64,000 nucleotides of DNA from NCBI GenBank assembly GCA_000729835.1, contig JFHB01000014.1:248001-312000 (forward strand), written 5' to 3'. The notes below the pieces were generated by a model. That model saw only the letters and a list, made by a program, of their open reading frames with translations. It had not been told where the DNA came from and did not search any database. Below are positions 44,934 through 55,942 of the stretch, piece after piece (position 1 is the first letter of the stretch; every line of letters starts with the position of its first letter). A program made the position numbers and the translations under genes. Source of the DNA: Atkinsonella hypoxylon. Lineage: Eukaryota; Ascomycota; Sordariomycetes; Hypocreales; Clavicipitaceae.

Positions 44934-47900
44934 TCAAGGGTCTTCTTCTTCTTCGATGCGGCTAGTAGGATCTCCCAGATACCGTCTGTATCTCTTCATC
45001 TGAACATCTTCAGCGTCGTGGCCGTCTGAGTATATGTACGTAGACTCTGGATGCTCACCAAACGCAGATGAAGCCAGCCCATACTCTTGCTCTGTAGGGC
45101 TATCAAATTCTGGAGGAGTCGGCAGACCTCCAGATCCGTTACTGGCACCGTCGGTTGACGGGCTGACTGCTACCTCACTAGACGCCATTGACATGGGTCG
45201 AAAAGCAACATCTCTCGACCCTAGCGAGCTTTGACGACCATGGCGCCGAAAAGCTAAATCCCCTGACGGTGCTTGTTGCGATTCCTGAGAGCTACGCCGT
45301 CCCTTCGCTCTTTGTGTTTCGAGCATGATAATCGGCAGTCCGCCGAACACCATAGCAAAGTTCACGTCAATCGGATGGCTCCGATGACATTCTTGAGAAG
45401 AGCCATCGCTTTGCTCCGCCGTTGTTGTTTCTTGCTCAAGATAATTTCGGTTGCGCTGCAGAATCCGTGATAGGTCCTGACCGGCGCCATCCCATTCCTC
45501 TTTTAACTGCTGAACCATGACTTCGCAATCTCCATTTGCCGTCTTGTCTTGTTTAAACCTTGATATTACCGACTGCTTGCGCGCTGGCGTCGCCATCGCA
45601 GCTGCATACATCGATTTTGCAACCGCTTTATCGAGTTCTTCTGCTGACAATGCTGAAAAGTATTGCAAAGTACAGTTGTGCTCCAACGTTGCGACAAGAT
45701 GTCTGTAATTCGAGAGATTGAAGTCGTTGCCCTCGCAATCCAGTGTAAGGAGAGTCTTGTTCTCCGAGATAGCTTCAGCCAAGTCGCCAGTGTTAAAGTT
45801 GAGCATTTGGCTGCGAACGCGGAGATGCTCAATGCTCTGGTTCGTCCGCAGGCCGATAAGCGCCTTGGAAAATTCTCGACCCAGTCTGCCTTCATCTAAT
45901 TTAGAGTCAAAGCCCGAGATATCAAGAAAACGAATTGCGGAGTTCTTCGCCAAGAAATCGGCAATGGCTTGGCAGGCAGCGCCACTCGCGGCATCCGGGG
46001 TGGAGGTTCCCGCTAGGTTGAGACACTCAAGGGACTGATTGACCGTGAGGGCACGGAGAAGTTTGATGTAGTTGACTTCTAGTGCAAATTCGATCATCTG
46101 AGCAACGAGACACCAAGGGCCATATCCTTCTGCGATAACCTTGCAGAGCTCATCTATCCCCACATCCATGCGGCTACCGTTGATATGAACCTCGACTTGT
46201 CTGGCTTTCCCCATCGCGTAGAACAACTGAGCAATCTGAGTACCAGTGAGACCGGTATTGTTGAGACGCATGGCCTGAAGATGCTGGGATTTCTCTGTTC
46301 TCAGATAGTTTGCCAGAGCATCTACCGTTGCAGAATTCAACTAGCCATTATATTAGCTCGACGAGGGAAGAAGAAACATGCGACTTGCTTGCCAAAAGTT
46401 GACCTAATTTTGCTTACCATAATACCCGAGAGGTCAAGTTCCTGCAATTCCCACTCATGCATGGTCGTCTCATCGAATAAAGAGTCTTCCGACAAGATTC
46501 GAGTATTGCCCGCAATCTTTAGCTTGGAGAGTCTCTTCATTCCACATAGAGTGCTTTGAATGGTTTCGAATCGCACGACACCATGATTGTTCGAGGTGTC
46601 TATCCACTCAAGACAATTTGCTTGACTTGCGAGGCTCACCCAGAGTTTCGACAGCCCAGCATCGCCCAAAGAACACTTCGACAGGTCCAGCCGACGCATG
46701 TGACTTTGTTCTAGCGCCAAAAGGTTGGCTTTATGTCATTTCAGTGTCTGTACAATTCATCTTTAATAACGCGAAGAAATGGCGAACGTACCCAACTCAT
46801 CAAGATCACTCGATGACACTGGATTGCCGGACAGGGAGAGACTGTGACAAACGCATAATTGTCGTCTGAGTAATTCTAAGAACGGCTGCACAATCTCCGA
46901 GGTGGCCTTGCTCAAACTGGCGAGATCGTGCTGGAATTGACTCAGTCTGTTGTTCCTGACCCCAAGACCCAGAACATCCGACATGTCAAGGCTTCGAATT
47001 GATTCGGATGCAAATAGGAGTGCATGAATCTCTTGTCCCAATATTGTGGATTGAAGCAGAATCTCGTGATGGTCTTCGGAAATCGTCACCCCTAGAGCCG
47101 AGTCAGTACTTGCGAGGTTCTCGCCGCTACAATGGTTGACTTTTTTGTTACATACCATTCAAAGACTTGTAGGCTAAAGAGTCTCCATATTGAGCTCTGT
47201 CGTTCCTACCTGTCAGAGGTGAGAGATCAACCCCGCGAAATGAGATGGCCTTGAAAAAGCTGTTGTACCGCAAGGCTCGAAAAACCGCGAGAAGCTGTAA
47301 AGGAGCATAGGTTTTACCGTCCGGAGGTAATAAGCGAAATGCGGGTTGAGGGGGAGGGCTCCAGTCAATCGTCCAGTCCGGCACTGGGACCTGGAAGGCG
47401 GCGCAATATGCTTCTAGGCTTCGCTTCAGTCCACCAAGATCATTACCTGACGTAAGCTGCAACGGTGGTGGCAAGCCCTTGATGTCGAAGATGACTTGTT
47501 GAAAATGCTGGGGCCACATCGGCTTGAGAATACGGTCGGCTTTCGTGAGCGTCTCAATGATACGACGATATTGGGCACTAGCTAGATCAATGCGAGTCTC
47601 ACGGCTGAATGGTGATCTGGACGAGTAAGCACGCGGAACTGCCCGGTCTGTCCGAGATTGAAGAGGAAGATTGTTACTTATTACTCACCGGAAGCACATT
47701 ATGAATCGGTGCTCATGAGAGGCCACAGAGGCTCTGAAACGAGTCAGGGTTACAGTGCCATATGATATTGCCTTTACCCGCAAATCTCCAGGGGCCGTGG
47801 CATGGTCGGCTTTGAGAACCTCGACGAAATGACACATGCAGGGTCCAATGATGAGGTAAAAGGATGATATATCGGTGTTGTCCGGGGCTTCTTCTGCTCC

Positions 47901-48779
47901 AACACTCTTCTGCCCGAAAACTCTTCTTGCCACCGGAAAAATTATGCTTTGATGACCAGCATCAGCTGAGCCCTCAGCAGACCGAACTATGTGGTTGATA
48001 CGACTTCTCAAGTTATCCGATATCAACAAGCTAGAGGGTGCCTGTCTCAACTTTACTCTGCACGCTGCATGTATGGAAGCTAGCCAAAGGTCTCGTTCTT
48101 TAGGCTGCGAAAAGTGAAAGTGTGCCTTGGAATAAGCCAGTCTTGGCAATGGAGAGAACCACCAGATTTCAATGCCCAATCGATTGCCGGCACCGTCGTC
48201 ATTGAAAGCGGCCACGACGGAACGCAGAGGTATTTCCAGTCGAACATCGCTTGATGAGACTTTGCTGGACGTCGATGGCTGAGGAACGGCGTTATCGGCG
48301 TGCGGACTGGACTGGTTCAGTTGCGGAAATGCAGCCCTCGCGACATCTCCGCTGCTAAACTTGACCAAAACCTGATCCGCGAGGACCAGATACTCAGATC
48401 GAGCTTTAAGAAGCGATATATCTGCCTTCAGTGGCCCACAGTGCTGTACTTCCATGGCCGAATAAGGCTGTATTTGATCAATTGGGCTACCAGGACGGTC
48501 GGAAGCTGGCGACTGACTAGAGACCCGTCTCTGCAGTCTGTCCAACATGGACGAGGAACTTGATGATGGCTTCTTCTTTAACATTCGTGAAGAATTGCTC
48601 CGAGTTGTCCCTGCACTCAGCGAGTCCATAGAAGAGCTGCTGAGGGATCGCAATGCTCGGGTTAAGACTCTCGGCGCCTTGTTCTCGATTGATGATGTTG
48701 AGGTATCATGATGCGTCGTTGCCGGCGTGGTCAGAGCAAGTCCTGAAAAAGACCTGCGCTTCCATCTTTCCATAGTCAT
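44934..48779 (-). CDS. Large PH-like / leucine-rich-repeat protein (possibly CARMIL-like)
   Basis: Five exons (48779-47689, 47616-47156, 47091-46792, 46710-46418, 46340-44934) encode 1183 residues. Residues 1-115 are Ser-rich and disordered. Residues about 115-360 look like a PH-type module (LKARSEYLVLADQVLVKF near its start, ERDLWLASIHAACRVKL near its helix). From about 430 to 960 there are RNI-type leucine-rich repeats, e.g. MRRLDLSKCSLGDAGLSKLW, LQAMRLNNTGLTGTQIAQLF, LECLNLAGTS and IRFLDISGFDS. The C-terminus is disordered with an acidic end. PH followed by an RNI-type LRR is the layout of CARMIL actin-regulatory proteins; that link is inference, because I see no capping-protein-binding motif. 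Neighbouring PAN1 is an actin regulator, which may be coincidence. Confidence 0.85.
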
Positions 48780-51200
48780 TTTGGAAGACGTTTGTGGCTC
48801 AAGAAAGAGCGAAGTTGATTCCTTCTGGTCGTGTTCATGTCACGTCTTCAGCCGGGCTGCCTCGACAGTCGCTCTCAGAAAATCATGGCCAGCTGCAGTG
48901 TCAAATCGACTAGTTAATGCAGGTAAATGGAAGACAGGATTTGTATCCGCACCTCGAGAAGCACAATGAAAATGCCGAGTATTAGCACGGACTGGGCGGA
49001 TGACGTTGGGTTGAGTAGCCAATGTCTCAGCCACAAGCTGTGCCTAGGAATTTCCGGATCCTGGAAGCAATCCAGCTGTTGCTCTTGCATCCGTCACTGA
49101 GGAAACAGAACCAGGAGACAGTCCTCTGTCAAGCTCCGGTCTAGACTCTTTTCCGGAAATTGCTATTGGTCACGAGAGGCAATGCGAAAGAATGCGCACG
49201 CTGTGAGGACCGCTGTGAGGACCGGCTGCGGCGTTCGAAAGGGCTGTTTGTGTACGGAGGACGCCAGCTACTAGTTAATTTGGCCAGGCCTTGAGGAGAT
49301 GCTCGAGAGGGAAAAGGGCAATCGCTAGCGCTGGATTGGATTTTCGGGAGCTCTTGCCAGCCAGCAAGAGAAGAGGCATTGAAGTGGTGAAGTAGTGAAG
49401 CGCTGAAGTAGGTGGCGTATGCACGATTGTCAAAGGAAAGTCAAGCGATAGCACTCATAGTCGGCTGTACGGGGAAGCGATATAGACTCTATGACCTACA
49501 AGATACCGGCCGCCTTGATCGAAGCATGAGAAGCAAACTGCCAGAATAAAAGACAATAATGCGGCCAAGCCAGATCGAGTCACGGTAATAGCTGCTTCCG
49601 TAAGGCAGATATCTTGGAAGACGAATGTGTGGGAAATGAATGAGCAAAGACGAGAGACTAGGTGGAACTTGGAAGTTTAGATAATGAATATGACAAGAGA
49701 TAGGTCGGGCGATATTAGAGAATCCCAGAAACCAATGTGTGGGAACGACAGCAGAACTCTAGGCTTTTGCCGTCCAGAGTGTTATTTGGCGCACAATGAA
49801 GCCAGTCCTGGCGGCAACATGCAACGCGGCGAGCTGATGGTATGTTCCGTCGCCCAATTACAAGCGGGCGATATATCAATGGCTTCTTCGTGGCTCGATG
49901 CTGAAGAAACGAGGCTGCCGCCGGTCAAGATGGGAGCAGGCGTGGTAGGTGTTCTGACAGAAGAATGACGACGACGACGGCAACGACGAGAGAGGGAAAT
50001 GGGGGAGCTAGCAACAACAAGCAAGGGTCGCAGCAGGACACAGCAAGACATACATAGCAACGGGGATAAATCCCACACAGTCTTCTTGGCCCAATTGCTC
50101 CTCCATGAACCATACCTAGGTACATATTATAATATGGTAATATGGTCTGGGTTCTGGTTGCTCCGCACTAGCACCAAAGATAGAAAAGAAAAAAAAAAAT
50201 AACAAACTAGCTGTGGCCGGCCCAGCCTCGTCCGGGAGCATCCTCGTCTCTCTCTGTGCTCATCCCCAAGCGCCGCCTGCATTGCGTCACGCCACAGATC
50301 CGTACTCAGCCATCTACCGTAACCAAGCAGGTACAGTGGATATACAGTGAATATACAGTGGATATACCAACCCCAAGGCGCCCAAGGCACTTATTTGCAC
50401 GCTCCGTAGACTCCGTACCCAGGCAGTGGGCTTGCCACTGGTGCGCTAGTCAACCTTAGCCTCGCATCACTTGGCACGAAAAACCCAGACCAATGAACGG
50501 ACGTCCGTCTTTGTAAGAATGTCCGTACGGCATCTCTTATTTGACGACTGCATGCCAGGCAGCATGAATGCTTAAAGCGAGACACATGAATTTGTTTCCG
50601 ACGCGAAACGTGTTACGCTCAGGTCAACTGCTCAGGTCGGTTTTGGTCGGTTCTGGTCGGTTCTGGTCGCTCTTGTTGACGGCGGGAGTTCGGAGTCTCG
50701 CATGACAAGCACTTAGCGAGCGAGCGTAATTTGGCTGCCGGCACACCCTAGTAGGCCCGCCGAGAAGGTTCATGAAAGAAGAATAACTTAGTTACCTCTT
50801 ATCTCCAGAAACATGGGATGCTCGGATTATCTGGCACATGACGTCAGACAGACCTGCATCTTTGAGCAGAAGGTCTCGAGGAAGAACCGAACTTACACAG
50901 AACTAGGTAGCAAAAGAGAAAAGCGTCGCATTTGTTCTCAAAGGATTAACAATATGGATTGAACCTGTGACAACGGCCAACTCTGCAAACCATTGCTTCA
51001 CCGTACGGAGTAGTCTCGAACGAAAATGCGTGGGAAGGGAAGAGGCGGTACGAGATGGTTCACAGCTCTCCATGAGCCAAAGATCCCTCCGATGACAAGA
51101 ATGTTAGCGCCGTGGATTAAGTCCCAGGACCACAACGCCCCACCAGGGGCAGCCCCAGGAGCCACCACGTGATCGGCGGGGCTTCCTCCACGCTGCGCAT

Positions 51201-51206
51201 TATAAA
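51201..51206 (+). promoter_or_regulatory. TATA box of the lyase gene
   Basis: TATAAA lies 213 bp before the start codon and next to a Gcn4/CPC1-type site. Position and match suggest the core promoter; untested. Confidence 0.5.
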
Positions 51207-51228
51207 TGTGTGCACGCGTGGCCAAGCT

Positions 51229-51235
51229 TGAGTCA
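51229..51235 (+). promoter_or_regulatory. Gcn4/CPC1-type site TGAGTCA
   Basis: A perfect TGAGTCA, the site of the general amino-acid control activator (Gcn4, CPC1, CpcA), lies 184 bp before the start of an arginine-pathway gene. A 7-mer occurs by chance fairly often, so its placement is the main argument. It sits 23 bp downstream of TATAAA, an unusual order for an activator site. Confidence 0.5.
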
Positions 51236-51418
51236 ATATTATAGCTTGCATACTGGTTATACCTACCTAGCCTTATATCTGTGATCCTTACACTTTGACT
51301 TATCCTGAGCTCAACATAAAAAAGTTTTTCTTCGTCAACTCCTCCGCCTCAGACGCCATTGATCCCTTGTCAGGTAGCAAATCCGATCGCCATACACGGC
51401 ACTCACACTCAGCCCATC

Positions 51419-53059
51419 ATGGTCACTAATAATGCGAACGCTCCCACGGATGGTATGCTTTGGGGAGGGCGCTTCACAGGTTGGTAGCTCTGAGCGAGCC
51501 CCAAGCTTTAGATGCAGTATGCTAATCAACCTCACGGATAATAGGCGGTATAGATCCCCTGATGCATAAGTATAATGCAAGCATTTCGTACGACAAGCTT
51601 CTATATCGGGAAGACATCCGTGGGAGTATTGCCTTTGCCCGCGCAAATGCAAAGTCTGGTATTATTTCTAACGACGAGTTTGCCGAAATTGAACGAGGTC
51701 TTCAGGAGGTTCTGAAGGAGTGGGATGCAGGGACCTTCATTATAATGCCTCATGATGAGGATGTAGGCGCGACCTATACCTCTAAATCTACTTACACTAT
51801 TTAAGGTGGCTAAAATAACGAGGGTATAGATACATACTGCCAATGAGCGTCGCCTTGGGGAAATCGTTGGTAAGGATATTGCAGGTAAGCTGCATACTGG
51901 CCGCAGCCGAAACGAGCAAGTTGTTTGTGATATGCGTATGTGGCTACGCGAGCGAATACGCGAGATCGACAACCATCTCGTTGCCTTCCTTCAGGTTATT
52001 ATCGCCCGTGCCGAGGCTGAGATGTAAGTCTAGCACCATTTGCTTGATTAGGAATCACCTCCCTGACCTCGAAAGCGATCATATTATGCCTGGATACACC
52101 CACCTGCAGCGTGCGATGGCTGTAAGGTTCAGCGCCTGGCTCTTGTCATTTGGCTTTGCCTTTGCGAGTGACTTGGAGCGCCTACGGGAGACTTTCAAAC
52201 GTGTTAATCAGAGGTAGGTATATCCGTGTGTAGTGTTATGTGATCTTCCTAACATAGAAATCCTAGCCCTCTTGGTTGTGGCGCTCTTGCTGGCAATGCC
52301 TTTAATATTGATCGCGATATGATGGCCGAAGAGCTAGGTTTCAATGGCATCCTCTGGAATTCGATGGCAGCTGTTTCTAGTAGGGATTTTGTCACCGAGT
52401 TCCTCCAATGGGGCAGTATGTTCATGGGGCATATCTCGAACTGGAGCCAGGACTTAATTCTATATTCCTCGTCTGAGTTCGGCTTTGTTACTATTGCTGA
52501 TGCCTATTCAACTGGCAGCTCGTTAATGCCCCAAAAAAAGAATCCAGATGGGCTTGAACTTCTTCGCGGTAAATCAGGGCGTTGTTTTGGTCAACTCGCT
52601 GGCTTGATGATGACAAACAAGGCTTTATCTTCTACCTACAATAAAGATCTTCAGGAGAGCTGGGAACCTATGCTAGATCATGTTAAGACTATCTCTGATA
52701 GCTTACAGATCGCAAATGGTATTCTCTCTACACTGAGTATTCAATCAGAGCGGATGCTAGCTGCACTAGATCCAACTCTTCTTGCTACAGATATTGCTGA
52801 TTTTTTAGTTAGAAAAGGGGTACCTTTTCGCGAAACACATCATATTTCAGGACGAGTTGTTGCAAAGAGTGAGGAGCTAGGTGTTCCAATAGATCAACTC
52901 TCACTGGAACAATTGAAGGCTATTGATGATCGATTCACAGATGAGATTATGGATATTTTCAATTATGAGAAAAGTGTTGAATCGAGATCAGCAAAAGGTG
53001 GTACTAGTCGATCAAGTATTCTGGAGCAGATCAAAGTCCTTAGAGCTATGTTAAGTTAG
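51419..53059 (+). CDS. Argininosuccinate lyase (ASL family), compositionally unusual copy
   Basis: Five exons (51419-51479, 51545-51762, 51830-52023, 52076-52213, 52267-53059) encode 467 residues, the normal ASL length, with no frame break. Blocks in order: MLWGGRFTGGIDPLMHKYN, DEDIHTANERRL, KLHTGRSRNEQV (113-124), IMPGYTHLQRA with catalytic-type T166-H167, and the signature GSSLMPQKKNPD (287-298). ASL cleaves argininosuccinate to arginine and fumarate. Departures from the usual sequence are RNDQV to RNEQV and LQRAQP to LQRAMA. Third codon positions are A/T-rich, increasingly so toward the 3' end, unlike all neighbours. Four introns of 52-67 nt are present. It may be a diverged or transferred paralogue; whether it is the only ASL of this genome cannot be seen. 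Confidence 0.92.
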
Positions 53060-53187
53060 GCGTTCGATATGGCTGGCAGTCGCTACAACGATGACATGAC
53101 GAATTGGAAGTACTCTGCCTGTAATGCATCAGTGTCACGGACCCAAGTCACGTAGGAAGGAGTCAATAGCAAGAGGGGAGATGGCGG

Positions 53188-53239
53188 ACACCATGCATAG
53201 ACACCATGCATAGACACCATGCATAGACACCATGCATGC
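53188..53239. repeat. 13-bp tandem repeat ACACCATGCATAG, 4 units
   Basis: Three perfect units and a fourth ending in TGC rather than TAG. Each unit contains the palindrome ATGCAT. Confidence 0.95.
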
Positions 53240-53771
53240 AGAGGTAGCGATCGCGTAGTGTAGCCACAAGGCTAGGCTTCCATCCAAACAATGAAGCCAC
53301 TGACGATATTGATTCTTGACCTTCAAACTACTAGTCGAAAATAGAAGCCTCGCGTCATCCTTTTTAGAGGTGCTTCCCTGTGCCCTTTCTCTGGTAGCAG
53401 ATGGCCAGGCGGCAGTTCACGGTGAGCGAGGCAAGTTGGAGGACCAGGACGACTCTATCAGAGATATTGGTCTCAGCTGTCACAGAGCTTCACGCATCTA
53501 GCAGGAAAATTGAGAACGCACAAGACTCAGGCCACTGGGGCCTCTGCATATCGATGGCTGCTAGGTTCCATGGGCAGGATCTGTCGAGACATTCTTGACC
53601 ATACATAGAACGCTCTTTACACGGGATCAACTTGCTAATTAAACAACAAGTCATGCCTTGATCAAATAACCAGATTCCATGCCCCGAATCTGTGGCTGCG
53701 GTCGTACAGTAACAGGTTCTTGACTTTCTGTCGCTAGTTACTTCAACCTAGTATCATTGCGGGAATAACTA

Positions 53772-53997
53772 CAGTAAATCTCAGGTCCAGACCATGTGTG
53801 CGTGCATTGGGCCAGAGCGGAGCCAGAGCGGGTGTAGATTTAGGCAGAATGGCATATGCCCGGCATATGCTGGGCATATACGGAATACCAAACGCTTTAC
53901 GGAATACCGCCTGCTATGCTATTCTGGCCAAAAATACACCCTTTTTAGCTCCGCTCTGGACCAATGCACACACATGGGCTGGACCTGAGATTTACTG
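53772..53997. mobile_element. MITE-like inverted-repeat element
   Basis: A 226-bp stretch is bounded by inverted arms of about 50 bp. The left arm (53772-53823) and the reverse complement of 53948-53997 both begin CAGTAAATCTCAGGTCCAG and stay alike for the whole arm with only a few mismatches and a 2-bp indel. Weaker complementarity continues inward (GGCAGAAT / GGCCAGAAT). It has no coding capacity. Termini beginning CAGT and a TA dinucleotide on the left flank recall Tc1/mariner-derived MITEs; the right flank is CG, so a TA target duplication is not intact. It lies 270 bp upstream of the CBR1 start codon. Confidence 0.8.
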
Positions 53998-54266
53998 CGA
54001 CACCACTGCCGCCCGGTGGGTCCTCGCCACGAGGATTCGCTTTTCAACTCGCTTGCAACTCTCCTCGTCAGTTGCTGCTCCTCTTCCGCTTTCCCCCCTC
54101 CGATAGCCCCTTCGCCTTGGCAATAGGACAATTCCTGCCCAGAGGGCAACTTCTGTCCTTGCTCGATCGCCCACGACCTCCCTTCGCTTCCCCCCCTTTT
54201 CCTGCGCCTAGCAGCTAACCTTTTTCTTTTGAGGTGGGGATTTAGGGAGTTTCAACGTCTCCCACA

Positions 54267-55516
54267 ATGGCTTCCAATATCCACAATTCCTGGACGTCGC
54301 GCCACTATATCGACTATGTCTACGTCCCAGCCGTGCTCTTGGTCATCGGCACCTTGATCGTGAGGAAGGACTGGGCTCCGTATTCGGCATTACTGGCCAT
54401 CGGACTGGGCGCCTACAACATGTGGAACTTTCGTGAGTATTCAACAAAAACACACAAATTTGTATCGGCAAGCTCGTCTCGTACAGCGTGTGCTGACTCT
54501 TGTTACGTTGCAGAGGTCAAGCAGGTCTTGAAGCCAGATGTTTTTCAGGAATTCGAGCTCGAGGAGAAGACGGTCATTTCTCACAATGTTGCCATGTAAG
54601 TCGAGTGCCTTTGGACCCCCGGAATAAAAGAAAACCCCCTCACCCACAATTACATCTCTCGTTGTTGAAGCCCACATCACCATGTTGATGCGCAAATCTT
54701 CACGGCAACTATCCTATCTTACCATACTGACAATATCCTGTTCGTAATAGCTACCGCTTCAAGCTCCCTTCGTCCAACTCTATCCTCGGTCTTCCCATCG
54801 GTCAACACATCTCGATTGGCGCTCCTCTGAAGCAGCCCGATGGCACGGTCAAGGAGATTGTCCGCTCATATACTCCCATCTCGGGCGACCATCAGCCCGG
54901 TCACTTTGACCTGCTGATCAAGTCGTACCCCCAAGGCAACATCTCCAAGTACATGGCGTCGCTCATGGTCGGCCAGACCATCCGTGTGCGCGGCCCCAAG
55001 GGCGCCTTCGTCTACACCCCCAACATGGTCCGCCACTTCGGCATGATTGCCGGCGGCACTGGCATAACACCCATGCTTCAGATCATTCGTGCCATTGTTC
55101 GCGGCCGTGCCACCGGTGACAAGACCCAGGTCGACCTCATCTTTGCCAACGTCACTGTCCAGGATATCCTCCTCAAGGAAGACCTCGATGCCCTGGCAAG
55201 GGAAGACAGTGGCATTCGAGTCCATTATGTTCTGGATAACCCACCCGAGGGTTGGACCGGAGGCGTTGGCTACGTAACTGGAGAAATGATCACGGTGTGT
55301 ACCAATTCAAGAACCCTCGGTGACAAGCGAATCACCAGCTAACCTTTTTTTTCCCTTTCTCAACAGAAATGGTTGCCCAAGCCCGCCGACGACATCAAGA
55401 TTCTCCTCTGTGGTCCTCCGCCCATGGTTAGCGGCCTGAAGAAGACGACTGAGAGTCTTGGATACAAGAAGGCCCGACCCGTCAGCAAGCTGGAGGATCA
55501 AGTTTTCGCCTTCTGA
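54267..55516 (+). CDS. CBR1: NADH-cytochrome b5 reductase 1 (microsomal type)
   Basis: Four exons (54267-54432, 54514-54595, 54751-55294, 55367-55516) encode 313 residues. A membrane anchor lies at about residues 18-50 (YVPAVLLVIGTLIV, then a second hydrophobic stretch). The FAD-binding domain has RSYTPIS and GNISKYMASL; the NADH-binding domain has GGTGITPMLQIIRAI and, after the last intron, LLCGPPPMVSGLKK. The C-terminal VF.F (DQVFAF) is the usual end. The enzyme passes electrons from NADH to cytochrome b5 for fatty-acid desaturation and sterol synthesis, and in fungi also for diphthamide synthesis. GC-rich third positions contrast with the lyase gene upstream. Confidence 0.95.
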
Positions 55517-55942
55517 TCTGGTGGCAAGGGGTTTTTTTTTTTTTTTCCCAAAAATATAGAAGTGTATATCTTCATCTCGTCGCCATCTCGGTACTATGAA
55601 AATCCATTGTATGAGCCTTCGTGTTCAATGTGCATGCGAAACAGACTAGGACAGATGAGAGATCCCGTCAATAGATGTACTTATCAGTGACCTACTCGTA
55701 GCCCCAATATCGAAACGGCAGTAGATAATTACACCGTAGAAAACACCCTGGTTAGCCAGGACAGACAAGGCAATCTGTGCCTTTCCCATGCTCCATAACA
55801 GTTCAAACCTCACTCTAGCCAAATCATCTAGACGCAAGTTCCTTTTCTCATAATAGAAACATAGTATACATTTTAGCACCCTGTGCTAGCGATGCAATAT
55901 CGCAAGCAGTTTCCCGACAAGCGACCCTTCGTACCTGGTCCC
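55517..55942. other. Convergent intergenic region, CBR1 / CTR9
   Basis: 426 bp of 3' flanks, with a T-tract at 55532-55546. No gene is seen. Confidence 0.65.

Larger units (their letters stand above)
48780..51418. other. 2.6-kb sparse spacer upstream of the lyase gene
   Basis: No gene is supported; a 94-codon ATG frame at 49684-49968 has no recognisable feature. It holds TACCTAGGTAC at 50113-50123, three 12-bp GTGGATATACA-like units at about 50334-50367, CTCCGTAGACTCCGTAC at 50402-50418, GGTCGGTTCTG repeats near 50637-50668 and CCGTACGGAGTA at 51001-51012. Confidence 0.55.
53060..54266. other. Spacer with tandem repeat and inverted-repeat element
   Basis: No gene is seen. It contains a 13-bp tandem repeat and a MITE-like element (both listed separately), then a CT-rich stretch forming the CBR1 core promoter and leader. 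Confidence 0.6.

Noticed and set aside
49684..49968. 94-codon ATG frame upstream of the lyase
   Set aside because: No domain or signal peptide and opposite-strand frames of equal size overlap it.
52024..52083. Alternative acceptor giving an extra NHLPDLES segment in the lyase
   Set aside because: The next AG (52075) restores the family sequence EIDHIMPGYTHLQ exactly and leaves a 52-nt intron.
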